Assembly (NCBI RefSeq): GCF_005796105.1
Contig: NZ_VAUO01000002.1
Location: 124,001-188,000, forward strand
From: Pseudomonas mosselii
GTDB lineage: Bacteria > Pseudomonadota > Gammaproteobacteria > Pseudomonadales > Pseudomonadaceae
DNA length: 64,000 bases
Direction: 5' to 3'
The translations under genes were made by a program, and so were the position numbers. Position 1 is the first letter of the stretch. Each line of letters opens with the position of its first letter. Under the pieces are notes generated by a model. It had not been told where the DNA came from. It saw only the letters and a list, made by a program, of their open reading frames with translations, and ran no database searches. Shown here in pieces: positions 53,696 through 62,476 of the stretch.

Positions 53696-55003
53696 ATGAA
53701 CGCAGCAATCAATACCGACAGCGCCCAACGCGCGCCGTCCTACTACACCGCCACCCTTAACGACAGCACCGTCTACCCCACGCTCAAGGGCACGCAGGAG
53801 GTGGACGTTGCGATCATCGGCGGCGGCTTCACTGGCGTCGCCACAGCCGTGGAGCTGGCCGAGCGCGGCCTGAAAGTCGCCATCGTCGAAACCCACCGCA
53901 TCGGCTGGGGCGCCAGCGGGCGCAACGGCGGGCAGGTCACCGGTAGCCTGTCGGGCGACGAGGCCATGCGCACGCAAATGCGCCAGCGCCTAGGCAACGA
54001 GGTGGATGATTTCATCTGGCACCTGCGCTGGCGCGGGCACCAAATCATCGAACAGCGGGTGGCCCGCTACGCCATCGACTGCGACCTCAAGCATGGCCAC
54101 CTGCATGCGGCGATGAAATCCTCGCACATGAACGAACTCAAGGCAGCGTACGCAGAGGCAGAGCGGCGCGGCATGGGCGATCAGGTGCAACTACTCGACC
54201 GTGCGGCCATGGCCACGCACCTGCAAAGCCCGCTGTACCTGGGTGCACTAAAGAACCTGCGCAACCTGCACCTGCATCCGCTCAACTTGTGCCTGGGCGA
54301 AGCGCGCGCCGCGCAAAGCCTCGGGGCGCTGATCTTCGAGCACTCCGAGGTCCTGGAAATAGTGCACGGCGCGCGCCCAGCCGTGGTCACCCGCCACGGG
54401 CGCATCAACGCCCGCCAGGTGATGCTCGCCGGCGACGTGTACCACAAGCTGGAAAAGCGCCAGCTCAAGGGCAAGATCTTCCCGGCCATGGGCGGCATCG
54501 TCACCACCGCGCCCTTGGGCGAGCTGGCCGCGCAGATCAACCCGCAGGACCTGGCGGTGTATGACTGCCGCTTCGTGCTCGACTACTACCGCCTGACCGC
54601 CGACAAGCGCCTGCTGTTCGGCGGCGGCGCCAACTATTCCGGGCGTGATTCGCGAGACATCGAGGCCGAGCTGCGACCGTGCATCGAACGCACTTTCCCA
54701 GCGCTCAAAGGCGTGCCGATCGAATTCAAGTGGAGCTGCGCGATGGGGATCGTGGTCAACCGCATTCCACAGTTGGGCAAGCTGTCGGACAACGTCTGGT
54801 ACTGCCAGGGCTATTCAGGCCACGGCATCGCCACCAGCCACATCATGGGCGAGATCATGGCCGAGGCACTGACTGGCACGTTGGAAAAGTTCGATACCTT
54901 TGCAGGCTGCAAGCACATCAAGGTGCCGATGGGAGATGTGCTGGGCAATCCGCTGCTGGCGGCGGGGATGTGGTACTACCAAATGCTTGAAAAGCTGCGC
55001 TGA
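53696..55003 (+). CDS. FAD-dependent oxidoreductase (PuuB-like gamma-glutamylamine oxidase)
   Basis: 435 residues, ATG after AAGGA. DAO-family flavoenzyme: VDVAIIGGGFTGVATAVELAERG at 37-59 is the dinucleotide fold, followed by GASGRNGGQVTG, which binds the flavin. The C-terminal QGYSGHGIATSHIMGEIMAE closes the FAD site. PuuB oxidises gamma-glutamylputrescine to the aldehyde with release of ammonia and hydrogen peroxide. The upstream PuuA-like gene, 27 bases away, supports the same pathway. No PuuC or PuuD gene is adjacent. Confidence 0.9.
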   Translation: MNAAINTDSAQRAPSYYTATLNDSTVYPTLKGTQEVDVAIIGGGFTGVATAVELAERGLKVAIVETHRIGWGASGRNGGQVTGSLSGDEAMRTQMRQRLGNEVDDFIWHLRWRGHQIIEQRVARYAIDCDLKHGHLHAAMKSSHMNELKAAYAEAERRGMGDQVQLLDRAAMATHLQSPLYLGALKNLRNLHLHPLNLCLGEARAAQSLGALIFEHSEVLEIVHGARPAVVTRHGRINARQVMLAGDVYHKLEKRQLKGKIFPAMGGIVTTAPLGELAAQINPQDLAVYDCRFVLDYYRLTADKRLLFGGGANYSGRDSRDIEAELRPCIERTFPALKGVPIEFKWSCAMGIVVNRIPQLGKLSDNVWYCQGYSGHGIATSHIMGEIMAEALTGTLEKFDTFAGCKHIKVPMGDVLGNPLLAAGMWYYQMLEKLR

Positions 55004-55060
55004 GGTAGCGCGCCGTGGTATCGCGAACGGGGCGCGTGACACCCCATCAATTTTGCTATG

Positions 55061-55181
55061 GCTGAAATCCTGGGGCCGCTTTGCGGCCCTTTCGCGGCAC
55101 AAGGCCGCTCCTACAGGGGGCTGCGAGGTTCTGGCGCCGGACCGACCGGGAAGGGCCGCAAAGCAGCCCCAGGATTTCAGC
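55061..55181. repeat. Long palindromic intergenic repeat
   Basis: Arms at 55061-55090 and 55152-55181 are 30 bases each with one mismatch (GCTGAAATCCTGGGG... and its complement). Between them lies GGCACAAGGCCGCTCCTACA, the same core as in the repeat at 15216-15331. Placed between the convergent oxidase and acyl-CoA ligase genes. Confidence 0.88.
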
Positions 55182-55193
55182 GACAAGCCCGGA

Positions 55194-56891
55194 TCAGGCG
55201 ATCTTCTTCAAGCCCTGTTTCTTCAGCTCTTCGTCGCGCAACTCACGCCGCAGGATCTTACCCACGTTGGTGGTCGGCAAGACGTCGCGGAACTCGATGG
55301 ACTTGGGTACCTTGTAGCCGGTGACATTGGCACGCATGTGCTCCATCACCTGCTCCTTGGTCAGGGTCATGCCCGGCTTGACCACGATGAACACCTTGAT
55401 CACCTCGCCGGATTTTTCGTCCGGCACACCGATGGCCGCGCACTGCAGCACGCCCGGCAGGGCAGCGAGCACGTCTTCGAGTTCATTGGGGTACACGTTG
55501 AAGCCCGAGACCAGGATCATGTCCTTCTTGCGGTCGACGATACGCATGTAGCCGTCCGGCTGGATCAGGGCGATATCGCCGGTTTTCAGCCAACCGTTGC
55601 TGTCGAGGATTTCGGCGGTGGCCTCTTCGCGCTGCCAGTAGCCCTTCATCACCTGCGGCCCCTTGACGCACAGCTCGCCGATTTCGCCCAGCGGCAGCTC
55701 CTGGCCGTTGTCGTCGATGATCTTGCACAGGGTCGACGGCACCGGGATACCGATGGTGCCCACCTGGTTGGCCTCGGCCGGGTTGACCGCCGCCACCGGG
55801 CTGGTCTCGGTCATGCCGTAGCCCTCGCAGATAGCGCAGCCGGTAACGGCCTTCCAGCGCTCAGCCACACTCAATTGCAGCGCCATGCCGCCAGACAGGG
55901 TGATCTTCAGCGCGGAGAAATCCAGGGCGCGGAATGCCTCGTTGTTGCACAAGGCGACGAACAGGGTGTTGAGCCCGACGAAACCGCTGAACTTCCACTT
56001 GCTCAGTTCCTTGACCATGGCCGGCAGATCACGCGGGTTGCTGATCAACACGTTATGGTTGCCGATCAGCATCATGGCCATGCAATGGAAGGTGAACGCG
56101 TAGATGTGGTAAAGCGGCAACGGGGTGATGAGGATTTCGCAACCTTCGTGCAGGTTGGCGCCCATCAGCGCACGGCATTGCAGCATGTTGGCCACCAGGT
56201 TGCGGTGGGTTAGCATCGCGCCCTTGGCCACCCCAGTGGTGCCGCCGGTGTACTGCAACACAGCCACATCGTCCGCTTGCGGGTTGGCCTCGGTGACCGC
56301 CCCCCCCTTGCCCAGGGCCAGGGCGTCATTGAAGCGCACGGCCTTGGGCAGGTTGTAGGCAGGCACCATTTTCTTCACGTACTTGATCACGCTGTTGATC
56401 AACAAGCGCTTGAGCGGTGGCAGCAGGTCGGCCACTTCGGTGACAATCACATGCTTGACCTGGGTCTTGGGCACCACCTTCTCGGCCAGGTGCGCCATGT
56501 TGGCCAGGCATACCAGCGCCTTGGCGCCGGAGTCGTTGAACTGGTGCTCCATTTCCCGCGCGGTATACAGCGGGTTGGTGTTGACCACGATCAACCCAGC
56601 GCGCATGGCGCCGAACACCGCGACAGGATATTGCAGGACGTTGGGCAACTGCACGGCGATGCGATCGCCTGGCTTGAGGTCGGTGTGCTGCTGCAGCCAC
56701 GCGGCGAACGCACCGGACAGGGTGTACAGCTCGCCATAGGTGAGGGTCTTGCCCAGGTTGCTAAAGGCAGGTTTGTCAGCAAAACGATGGCAGGATTGCT
56801 TGAGTACGGCCTGGATATTGGGGAATTCGTCAGGATTGATGTCCGCCGTGACCCCGGCAGGGTACTTATCCTTCCAAAAATGTTCGATCAT
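55194..56891 (-). CDS. fadD1: Long-chain fatty acid-CoA ligase FadD1
   Basis: 565 residues from ATG 56891, with AAGGAG nine bases upstream. AMP-binding family: YTGGTTGVAKGAML (phosphate loop), EGYGMTETSP (adenylate site), WLKTGDIALIQPDGYMRIVDRKKDMI (hinge region, in two runs) and the catalytic Lys in VGKILRREL. It activates long-chain fatty acids to acyl-CoA at the inner membrane. It is downstream of a second ligase gene, as in P. aeruginosa fadD2-fadD1. I assign the name by that order and by the N-terminal sequence MIEHFWKDKYPAGV, which I recall for FadD1. Confidence 0.92.
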   Translation of the reverse strand: MIEHFWKDKYPAGVTADINPDEFPNIQAVLKQSCHRFADKPAFSNLGKTLTYGELYTLSGAFAAWLQQHTDLKPGDRIAVQLPNVLQYPVAVFGAMRAGLIVVNTNPLYTAREMEHQFNDSGAKALVCLANMAHLAEKVVPKTQVKHVIVTEVADLLPPLKRLLINSVIKYVKKMVPAYNLPKAVRFNDALALGKGGAVTEANPQADDVAVLQYTGGTTGVAKGAMLTHRNLVANMLQCRALMGANLHEGCEILITPLPLYHIYAFTFHCMAMMLIGNHNVLISNPRDLPAMVKELSKWKFSGFVGLNTLFVALCNNEAFRALDFSALKITLSGGMALQLSVAERWKAVTGCAICEGYGMTETSPVAAVNPAEANQVGTIGIPVPSTLCKIIDDNGQELPLGEIGELCVKGPQVMKGYWQREEATAEILDSNGWLKTGDIALIQPDGYMRIVDRKKDMILVSGFNVYPNELEDVLAALPGVLQCAAIGVPDEKSGEVIKVFIVVKPGMTLTKEQVMEHMRANVTGYKVPKSIEFRDVLPTTNVGKILRRELRDEELKKQGLKKIA

Positions 56892-57051
56892 GGAAGCCCG
56901 CTCCTTCAGCAACAGCGAATTCGGTACGCGTCGATGCGCTTATTATTGATATGGAAGCCCGGCTCATTGCAAACCGGATCCTCGGAAAGCGCGCCGAGAG
57001 TAACAGCTTTGCCTGGGGTCGCCTAGAGGCCGAAACAGGCCTTACGGTCAC

Positions 57052-57085
57052 AAAAATGACTCAAAGAATGATTCAGGTCATTTTT
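57052..57085. promoter_or_regulatory. Perfect inverted repeat upstream of fadD1
   Basis: AAAAATGAC at 57052-57060 and GTCATTTTT at 57077-57085 are exact complements with 16 bases between, in the 295-base space between the two ligase genes and about 160 bases upstream of the fadD1 start. It may be an operator for a dimeric regulator, or a leaky fadD2 terminator, since the minus strand reads into TTTTT after the second arm. Confidence 0.5.
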
Positions 57086-57115
57086 AGAGTATTTATACAA
57101 GAGATCCAAACAATC

Positions 57116-57183
57116 AGCTCCAAGCGGCAAGCCAGAGCCAAAACGCGCTCCAGCTTGAGGCTTGCAACTTACCGCTTGCAGCT
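57116..57183. repeat. Imperfect palindromic repeat after the fadD2 stop
   Basis: AGCTCCAAGCGG...CAAGCC (57116-57133) pairs with the complement of GGCTTGCAACTTACCGCTTG...AGCT (57159-57183), with a seven-base bulge. The AAGCGGCAAGC word is shared with the element at 45638-45720. It may protect the fadD2 transcript end. Confidence 0.6.
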
Positions 57184-57186
57184 GTT

Positions 57187-58875
57187 TCAGGCGATATCGC
57201 GCAACTCGCGGCGCAGGATCTTGCCCACGGGCGTCATGGGCAGTGAATCACGCAGCACGATATGCTTAGGCACCTTGTAGCCGGTGAAATTGGCTTTGCA
57301 GTAGGCTTTGAGTTCATCCACGCTGACCCCTCCTGCCCTGGGCACCACGAACAACTTGACCGCCTCGCCCGAGCGCTCGTCCGGCACGCCGATGGCTGCG
57401 CAACTGGCCACCTGTGGGTGATTCATCACCACATCCTCGATTTCGTTGGGGTACACGTTGAAGCCCGAGACGATGATCATGTCTTTCTTGCGGTCGACGA
57501 TGCGGGTATAGCCGTCCGGGTCGATCACCGCGATGTCGCCGGTACGGAACCAGCCCTGCGTATCAAGCGCCTGGGCGGTGGCCTCGGGCTGCTGCCAGTA
57601 GCCTTTCATCACCTGCGGGCCCTTGATGCACAGCTCGCCACGCTCCCCCAGCGGCTGCTCGTTGCCGTCATCGTCGATTACCTTGAACGCCGTCCCCACC
57701 ACCGGAATGCCCACGGTGCCCAGCCGCGCCAATTGGCCATAGGGATTGGTGCTGGCGACCGGCGAGGTTTCGGTAAGGCCGTAGCCCTCGACGATGCGAC
57801 AACCGGTCAGTGTCTCCCAGCGTTCGGCGGTGGCCTTGACCAGCGCAGTGCCGCCAGAGTTGGTGACCTTGAGTGCCGAGAAATCCAACGCTTTGAAGCC
57901 TGGGTGGTCCATCAGTGCGACGAACAATGTGTTCAGCCCCAACAACGCCGAAAACCGCCACTTGCCCAGCTCCTTGATGAAGCCTGGAATATCCCGCGGG
58001 TTGGTGATCAGTACGTTGTGGTTGCCGGTGACCATCATGCACATGCAGTTCGCTGTGAACGCATAGATGTGGTACAGCGGCAGCGGCGCGATCATTACCT
58101 CCTGCCCTTCCTTGATCAGTGGCTGGCCATCTGGCCCATGCTGGGCGAAGCACGCCAGGACCTGGAGCATGTTGGCCACCAGATTGCCGTGGGTGAGCAT
58201 CGCGCCCTTGGCCAGCCCCGTGGTACCGCCGGTGTATTGCAACACCGCGACGTCATCCAGGGTGCGCGCCACTGCGCGATGCGAAAGGCCCGCACCTTGG
58301 CGCAGCACCTGCTTGAACGACACGGCCTGGGGCAAGCTATAGGCCGGAACCATCTTTTTCAGCTTGTCGACGAGCGTGTTGACCAGCCAGCCCTTGGCGC
58401 TCGGCAGCAAGTCGCCCATCTTCGCCTCGATCAGGTACTCGATGTCGGTGTCCGGCAACACCGCCTGGACCCGGCTGCCGAACATGTTCAGGTACACCAA
58501 GGCACGTGCGCCGGCGTCCTTGAACTGGTGGCGCATCTCGCGCTCGGTGTACAGCGGGTTGGTGTTGACCACCACCAGCCCTGCGCGCATGGCGCCGAAC
58601 ACGGCGATGGGGTACTGCAACACATTGGGCATCTGCACCGCGATGCGATCACCCGGCACCAGGTCGGTGTTGTGCTGTAGCCAGGCGGCGAAGGCGGCCG
58701 AATGGCGTTCGAGTTCGGCGTAGCTCAGGGTTACACCCAGGTTGCTGAAGGCTGGGCGGTCGGCGAAGCGCTTGCAGGAGCGCTCGAAGACGTCGACCAC
58801 CGAGGCATAGGCCGTCATATCGAGGGTGGAGGGTACGCCCACCGGGCGCTTGTCGTTCCAGAAATCGGCTTGCAT
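57187..58875 (-). CDS. fadD2: Fatty acid-CoA ligase FadD2
   Basis: 562 residues, ATG 58875 after AGAGGAA. Same architecture as its paralogue downstream: YTGGTTGLAKGAML, EGYGLTETSP, WFRTGDIAVIDPDGYTRIVDRKKDMI (two runs) and VGKILRRELRD at the C terminus. The two differ throughout, so they are an old duplication, not a recent one. It lies next to the lysophospholipase-like gene, as fadD2 does in P. aeruginosa. Expected to activate medium or long fatty acids, or other aliphatic acids, for beta-oxidation. Confidence 0.9.
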   Translation of the reverse strand: MQADFWNDKRPVGVPSTLDMTAYASVVDVFERSCKRFADRPAFSNLGVTLSYAELERHSAAFAAWLQHNTDLVPGDRIAVQMPNVLQYPIAVFGAMRAGLVVVNTNPLYTEREMRHQFKDAGARALVYLNMFGSRVQAVLPDTDIEYLIEAKMGDLLPSAKGWLVNTLVDKLKKMVPAYSLPQAVSFKQVLRQGAGLSHRAVARTLDDVAVLQYTGGTTGLAKGAMLTHGNLVANMLQVLACFAQHGPDGQPLIKEGQEVMIAPLPLYHIYAFTANCMCMMVTGNHNVLITNPRDIPGFIKELGKWRFSALLGLNTLFVALMDHPGFKALDFSALKVTNSGGTALVKATAERWETLTGCRIVEGYGLTETSPVASTNPYGQLARLGTVGIPVVGTAFKVIDDDGNEQPLGERGELCIKGPQVMKGYWQQPEATAQALDTQGWFRTGDIAVIDPDGYTRIVDRKKDMIIVSGFNVYPNEIEDVVMNHPQVASCAAIGVPDERSGEAVKLFVVPRAGGVSVDELKAYCKANFTGYKVPKHIVLRDSLPMTPVGKILRRELRDIA

Positions 58876-59078
58876 TTATTCTTGTTCCTCTGCCGGGACC
58901 GTCCCTGACCAGATTGCCGTATGGCAAAAAGGCGTTGAGCCGACGTTAGCAGGTCCCCCCCAGGTGGCAAATACGCCAGATGCCGCCATTAACATTGTGA
59001 ATCTTATTTGTGCCCTTCCTGCAATCTCGCGCTTTGCGCATACACTGTTGATCCATCCCCCGCGTGCAAGGACCCGCC

Positions 59079-60023
59079 ATGCCCCATGACGCCTTCTGGC
59101 TACCTGCCAGCGAGCATTGCAGCCTGTACGTGCACCAGTGGCTGCCGTCCCGGCCGGTCAAGGCCGTGGTGTTGCTGGCCCATGGCATGGCCGAGCATGC
59201 CAATCGCTACCAACGCCTGGGCCATGCGCTGAATACCGCCGGCTACGCGTTGCTGGCCCACGACCAACGGGGCCATGGGCGCACCGCCGAACTCGGCAGC
59301 CTGGGCTTGTTCGCCGCGCACAATGGCTGGAATGCCGTGGTCAACGAACTGGGGGTGCTGGCTCAGCACATCGGCCAACAGTTCCCCGCCACACCGCTGT
59401 TTTTATTCGGCCACAGCATGGGCAGCTACATTGCCCAGGCCTACCTGCTGCACCACAGCGCCAGCCTGCAAGGGGCGATCCTCAGCGGCTCGAATTTCCA
59501 GCCGCCTGCGCTGTACCGCGCCGCGCGGCTGATCGCTCGCCTGGAAACCTGGCGCCAAGGGCCCATGGGTCAGAGTGCGTTGATCGACTGGCTGTCGTTC
59601 GGCGCCTTCAACAAGGCCTTCAAGCCCAACCGGACCGCGTTCGACTGGCTCAGCCGCGACCCGGCCGAGGTCGACACCTACATCGCTGATCCGCTCTGCG
59701 GCTTTCGCTGCCGCAACCAGCTGTGGCTCGACCTGCTTCAAGGCCTGACGCAGATCAGCCAGCCAAGGTCGTTGGCGCAGATCGACCCGAACCTGCCGAT
59801 ACTGGTGATTGGCGGCGAATGTGATCCGGTGAGTGCCGGCAAGCGTCTCACCCATCTGGCCGACGCCCTGCGCGCGACCGGCAACCGCCACGTGCAACTG
59901 CGCCTGTACCACGGCGCGCGGCATGAAGTGCTCAATGAAACCCATCGCGATGAGGTTACCGCCGATATCATCGGCTGGCTGGAACAGGCGCTGGCCCTTG
60001 GCCGCCCTACCCGCAGCGAATGA
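59079..60023 (+). CDS. Monoacylglycerol lipase / lysophospholipase-family alpha/beta hydrolase
   Basis: 314 residues from ATG 59079, with AAGGA upstream. The Hydrolase_4 family pattern is present: AHGMAEHANRY oxyanion segment (about 34-44), AHDQRGHG, nucleophile GHSMGS (Ser near 115), GGECDPVS acid and GARHEVLNE His. No signal peptide. It probably frees fatty acids from monoacyl lipids. The fadD genes diverge from it, and the (R)-hydratase gene follows 34 bases later, so released acids would feed straight into CoA activation. Confidence 0.88.
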   Translation: MPHDAFWLPASEHCSLYVHQWLPSRPVKAVVLLAHGMAEHANRYQRLGHALNTAGYALLAHDQRGHGRTAELGSLGLFAAHNGWNAVVNELGVLAQHIGQQFPATPLFLFGHSMGSYIAQAYLLHHSASLQGAILSGSNFQPPALYRAARLIARLETWRQGPMGQSALIDWLSFGAFNKAFKPNRTAFDWLSRDPAEVDTYIADPLCGFRCRNQLWLDLLQGLTQISQPRSLAQIDPNLPILVIGGECDPVSAGKRLTHLADALRATGNRHVQLRLYHGARHEVLNETHRDEVTADIIGWLEQALALGRPTRSE

Positions 60024-60057
60024 TCGGCGCCCTCGCCCACCCTCCAAGGAAGCCCCG

Positions 60058-60528
60058 ATGACTCAGGTCACCAACACGCCTTACGAAGCCCTCGAAGTCG
60101 GCCAGAAAGCCGAATACAAGAAGTCCGTTGAAGAGCGCGACATCCAGCTGTTCGCCGCGATGTCCGGTGACCACAACCCGGTGCACCTGGATGCCGAATT
60201 TGCCGCCAAGAGCATGTTCCGCGAGCGTATCGCCCACGGCATGTTCAGTGGCGCGCTGATCAGCGCCGCCGTGGCCTGCACCCTGCCAGGCCCTGGCACC
60301 ATCTACCTGGGCCAGAAAATGAGCTTTCAAAAGCCGGTGAAAATCGGCGACAGCCTGACCGTACGCCTGGAAATTCTCGAGAAGCTGCCCAAGTTCAAGG
60401 TGCGCATCGCCACCAACGTGTACAACCAGAACGACGAACTGGTAGTCGAAGGCGAGGCCGAAATCCTCGCGCCGCGCAAACAGCAAACCGTCGAATTGGT
60501 CAGCCCACCGAACTTCGTCGCCAGCTAA
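60058..60528 (+). CDS. phaJ1: MaoC-like (R)-specific enoyl-CoA hydratase (PhaJ1-type)
   Basis: 156 residues, the exact length I recall for PhaJ1 of P. aeruginosa, with AAGGA upstream. Single hotdog domain with the hydratase motif: Asp38 and His43 in SGDHNPVHLD, followed by RIAHGMFSGAL. It converts trans-2-enoyl-CoA to (R)-3-hydroxyacyl-CoA, linking beta-oxidation to polyhydroxyalkanoate monomers. Immediately downstream of the lipase-like gene and near both fadD genes. The symbol rests on this context and length; general MaoC hydratase is the safe call. Confidence 0.85.
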   Translation: MTQVTNTPYEALEVGQKAEYKKSVEERDIQLFAAMSGDHNPVHLDAEFAAKSMFRERIAHGMFSGALISAAVACTLPGPGTIYLGQKMSFQKPVKIGDSLTVRLEILEKLPKFKVRIATNVYNQNDELVVEGEAEILAPRKQQTVELVSPPNFVAS

Positions 60529-60705
60529 TTACGCCCGGTCGCAGGGCGCACGGTGGCTGCCGGACGCCCCTGCGATCCAGCGCTCAGCCCGGGCGCGGCA
60601 GACAATGCTCGATATACGCAGCTCACGCCCCTGTCGCGCCAGCGCCTGTTGCCACGCCTGGCGGGCCTGCTCGACATTGCCCAGTTGCCGGTGCAACTGC
60701 GCCGC

Positions 60706-61350
60706 TTACAACCCTGGGGCTGCCAGAATGAACTCGCGATAACCGGAAATGATCACGTAACCTGCGAAATAGCAGAAGATCGCCGCCGACAGCAGGTACG
60801 ACCAGGTCAGCAAACGGTCACCCAGCAGGCGCCCACCGTGACTGGCGACACCGCACAGGGTCATGCACCAGACCAGCCCGGCAGCGAAAAAGCCCGCCAG
60901 GAACAAACCGGCGTCCATGGCACTGCCACCGCCGGAGCGCGAGATCAACACGCCCCCCACCGCCGCGAACCAGAGGATGGCCGTTGGCGAAGACATGGCC
61001 AGGAAGATGCCGCGCAAGAACTCGCGCCAGCCTGACTCGATCACCACCTCAGCGCGCGCCTCGAGGTGTCCGCCACGCCAGGCCGCCAGTAGCATCTTAA
61101 AGGCAAACCACACCAGCAAAGCCGATCCGCCCAGCCACAATCCCCAGCGTACGCTCTCGAACTGCAACAGCACGGTCATCCCGGCCAGGGCAGCGACGGC
61201 GTACACCAGATCGCCCACGCAGGTGCCCAAGCCCAGCCAGAAGCCCTGGAGGAACCCGCGCTGCATGGCCAGGGTGATCATCGCGATGTTGGCGATACCG
61301 ATGTCCAGACACAGGGAAAGGCTAAGCAGGAATCCATTCGAGAAAGGCAT
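60706..61350 (-). CDS. LysE-family amino-acid exporter
   Basis: 214 residues from ATG 61350; a longer in-frame reading has no family counterpart. Six hydrophobic segments and the LysE pattern FSNGFLLSLSLCLDIGIANIAM at the N terminus, GFWLGLGTCVGDLVYAVAA next, and an FLRGIFLAMSSPTAILWF block in the second half. It should pump an amino acid or derivative out across the inner membrane. It lies 79 bases downstream of the threonine-dehydratase-like gene on the same strand, so that enzyme's substrate or product may be what is exported. The spacer 60529-60705 has no gene that I can support. Confidence 0.88.
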   Translation of the reverse strand: MPFSNGFLLSLSLCLDIGIANIAMITLAMQRGFLQGFWLGLGTCVGDLVYAVAALAGMTVLLQFESVRWGLWLGGSALLVWFAFKMLLAAWRGGHLEARAEVVIESGWREFLRGIFLAMSSPTAILWFAAVGGVLISRSGGGSAMDAGLFLAGFFAAGLVWCMTLCGVASHGGRLLGDRLLTWSYLLSAAIFCYFAGYVIISGYREFILAAPGL

Positions 61351-61429
61351 CACACACTCAGGTAGGCAAAAGGGAGCGGCGATTGTAGGGAATAACGCCC
61401 CCTTTGTGCCAACCACGGCCCAGTGCGTT

Positions 61430-62383
61430 CTACTGGGCAAGCACTCGGGCATACACGGCGCGGTCAACGTTCGCCCCGCTGAGGACCACCGCCACCCGCT
61501 TGCCGGCCTGATGCTCGCGCTCCTGCATCAGCGCAGCCAATGCCGCAGCCCCTGCCCCTTCGGCGGTGTTATGGGTGGTTTCGTGATACAGGCGCATAGC
61601 AGCGCCGATCTCGGCATCGCTGACCCGTACGATACGCGCCGCATGCTCGCGTACCAGAGCGAATGCCTCCGGGTGTGGCACGCGGCAGGCCATGCCATCG
61701 GCGAAGGTGTCGGCGCTGTCGGTGGTGACGATGCGGCCCAGCTTGAAACTCTGTGCGTAGGCATCCGCAGCCTGCGACACCACGCCGACGATTTCGGTAC
61801 GCAGCCCCAGCAGGTTGCGCGCCTGAATCAAACCGCAAATGCCCGAACCCATGCCTATCGGCACATACACGCAATCCAGATCAGCAACCGCCTCGAACAG
61901 TTCCAGCGCATAGGTGGCGACCCCGCGCACCAGCTCTGGGTGAAACGACGGCACCATCGCATAGCCATGTGCCTCGGCCAGCCGCGCGGCCTGCTCGCGC
62001 GCTACATCGAAGTCCACGCCATGCTCGACCAATTCCGCACCCAGGGCGCGCATGGCGGCATTCTTCTCCCGCGAGTTGCCTTCGGGCACCACGATGATCA
62101 ACGGCACTCCCGCCTGACGTGCCGCCAGGGCCATGCTCTGGCCATGATTGCCACGGGTGGCGGTGACCAACCCGCGCGGCACCTCGCCACCAGCCAGCAG
62201 CGAACGGACATAGACCAAGCCGCCACGCACCTTGAAGGCCCCGGTGGGCGCGTGGTTCTCGTGCTTGACCCAGACCTGGCAGCCCAGCCGCTCGACCAGC
62301 AACGGCCAGGCGTGCTGCGGGGTAGGCGGGACATGCTGGCGAACGAAGGCGGCGGCTTCACGCAGGGCGGACAAGTCGAACAT
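61430..62383 (-). CDS. PLP-dependent threonine dehydratase-like enzyme
   Basis: 317 residues from ATG 62383, eight bases after GAAGGA; two earlier codons precede no ribosome site. Fold-type II PLP enzyme: Lys51 in HAPTGAFKVRGG forms the Schiff base, TRGNHGQSMA binds phosphate or substrate, and PIGMGSGICGL is the glycine-rich PLP phosphate loop. No regulatory ACT domain, so it is of the catabolic type. It may deaminate threonine, serine or a hydroxy-aspartate. Divergent from the MocR regulator. Confidence 0.9.
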   Translation of the reverse strand: MFDLSALREAAAFVRQHVPPTPQHAWPLLVERLGCQVWVKHENHAPTGAFKVRGGLVYVRSLLAGGEVPRGLVTATRGNHGQSMALAARQAGVPLIIVVPEGNSREKNAAMRALGAELVEHGVDFDVAREQAARLAEAHGYAMVPSFHPELVRGVATYALELFEAVADLDCVYVPIGMGSGICGLIQARNLLGLRTEIVGVVSQAADAYAQSFKLGRIVTTDSADTFADGMACRVPHPEAFALVREHAARIVRVSDAEIGAAMRLYHETTHNTAEGAGAAALAALMQEREHQAGKRVAVVLSGANVDRAVYARVLAQ

Positions 62384-62433
62384 CAGGAGCATCCTTCATC
62401 GGTCTGAGGTTGAACCGATGCTAAGCGCCGGGC

Positions 62434-62476
62434 ATTGTATGGGCCAACCGATATATTGCATGGGCGACAATATTGT
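62434..62476. promoter_or_regulatory. Direct repeat and palindrome at the MocR gene start
   Basis: ATTGTATGGGC at 62434-62444 and ATTGCATGGGC at 62455-62465 are direct repeats 21 bases apart (two helical turns). A perfect ACAATATTGT palindrome follows at 62467-62476. MocR-type regulators often bind direct repeats near their own divergent promoter, so this is a candidate operator. Confidence 0.5.

Noticed and set aside
60553-61035. Plus-strand frame over the end of the LysE gene
   Set aside because: It overlaps the real LysE gene on the other strand and shows no family features.
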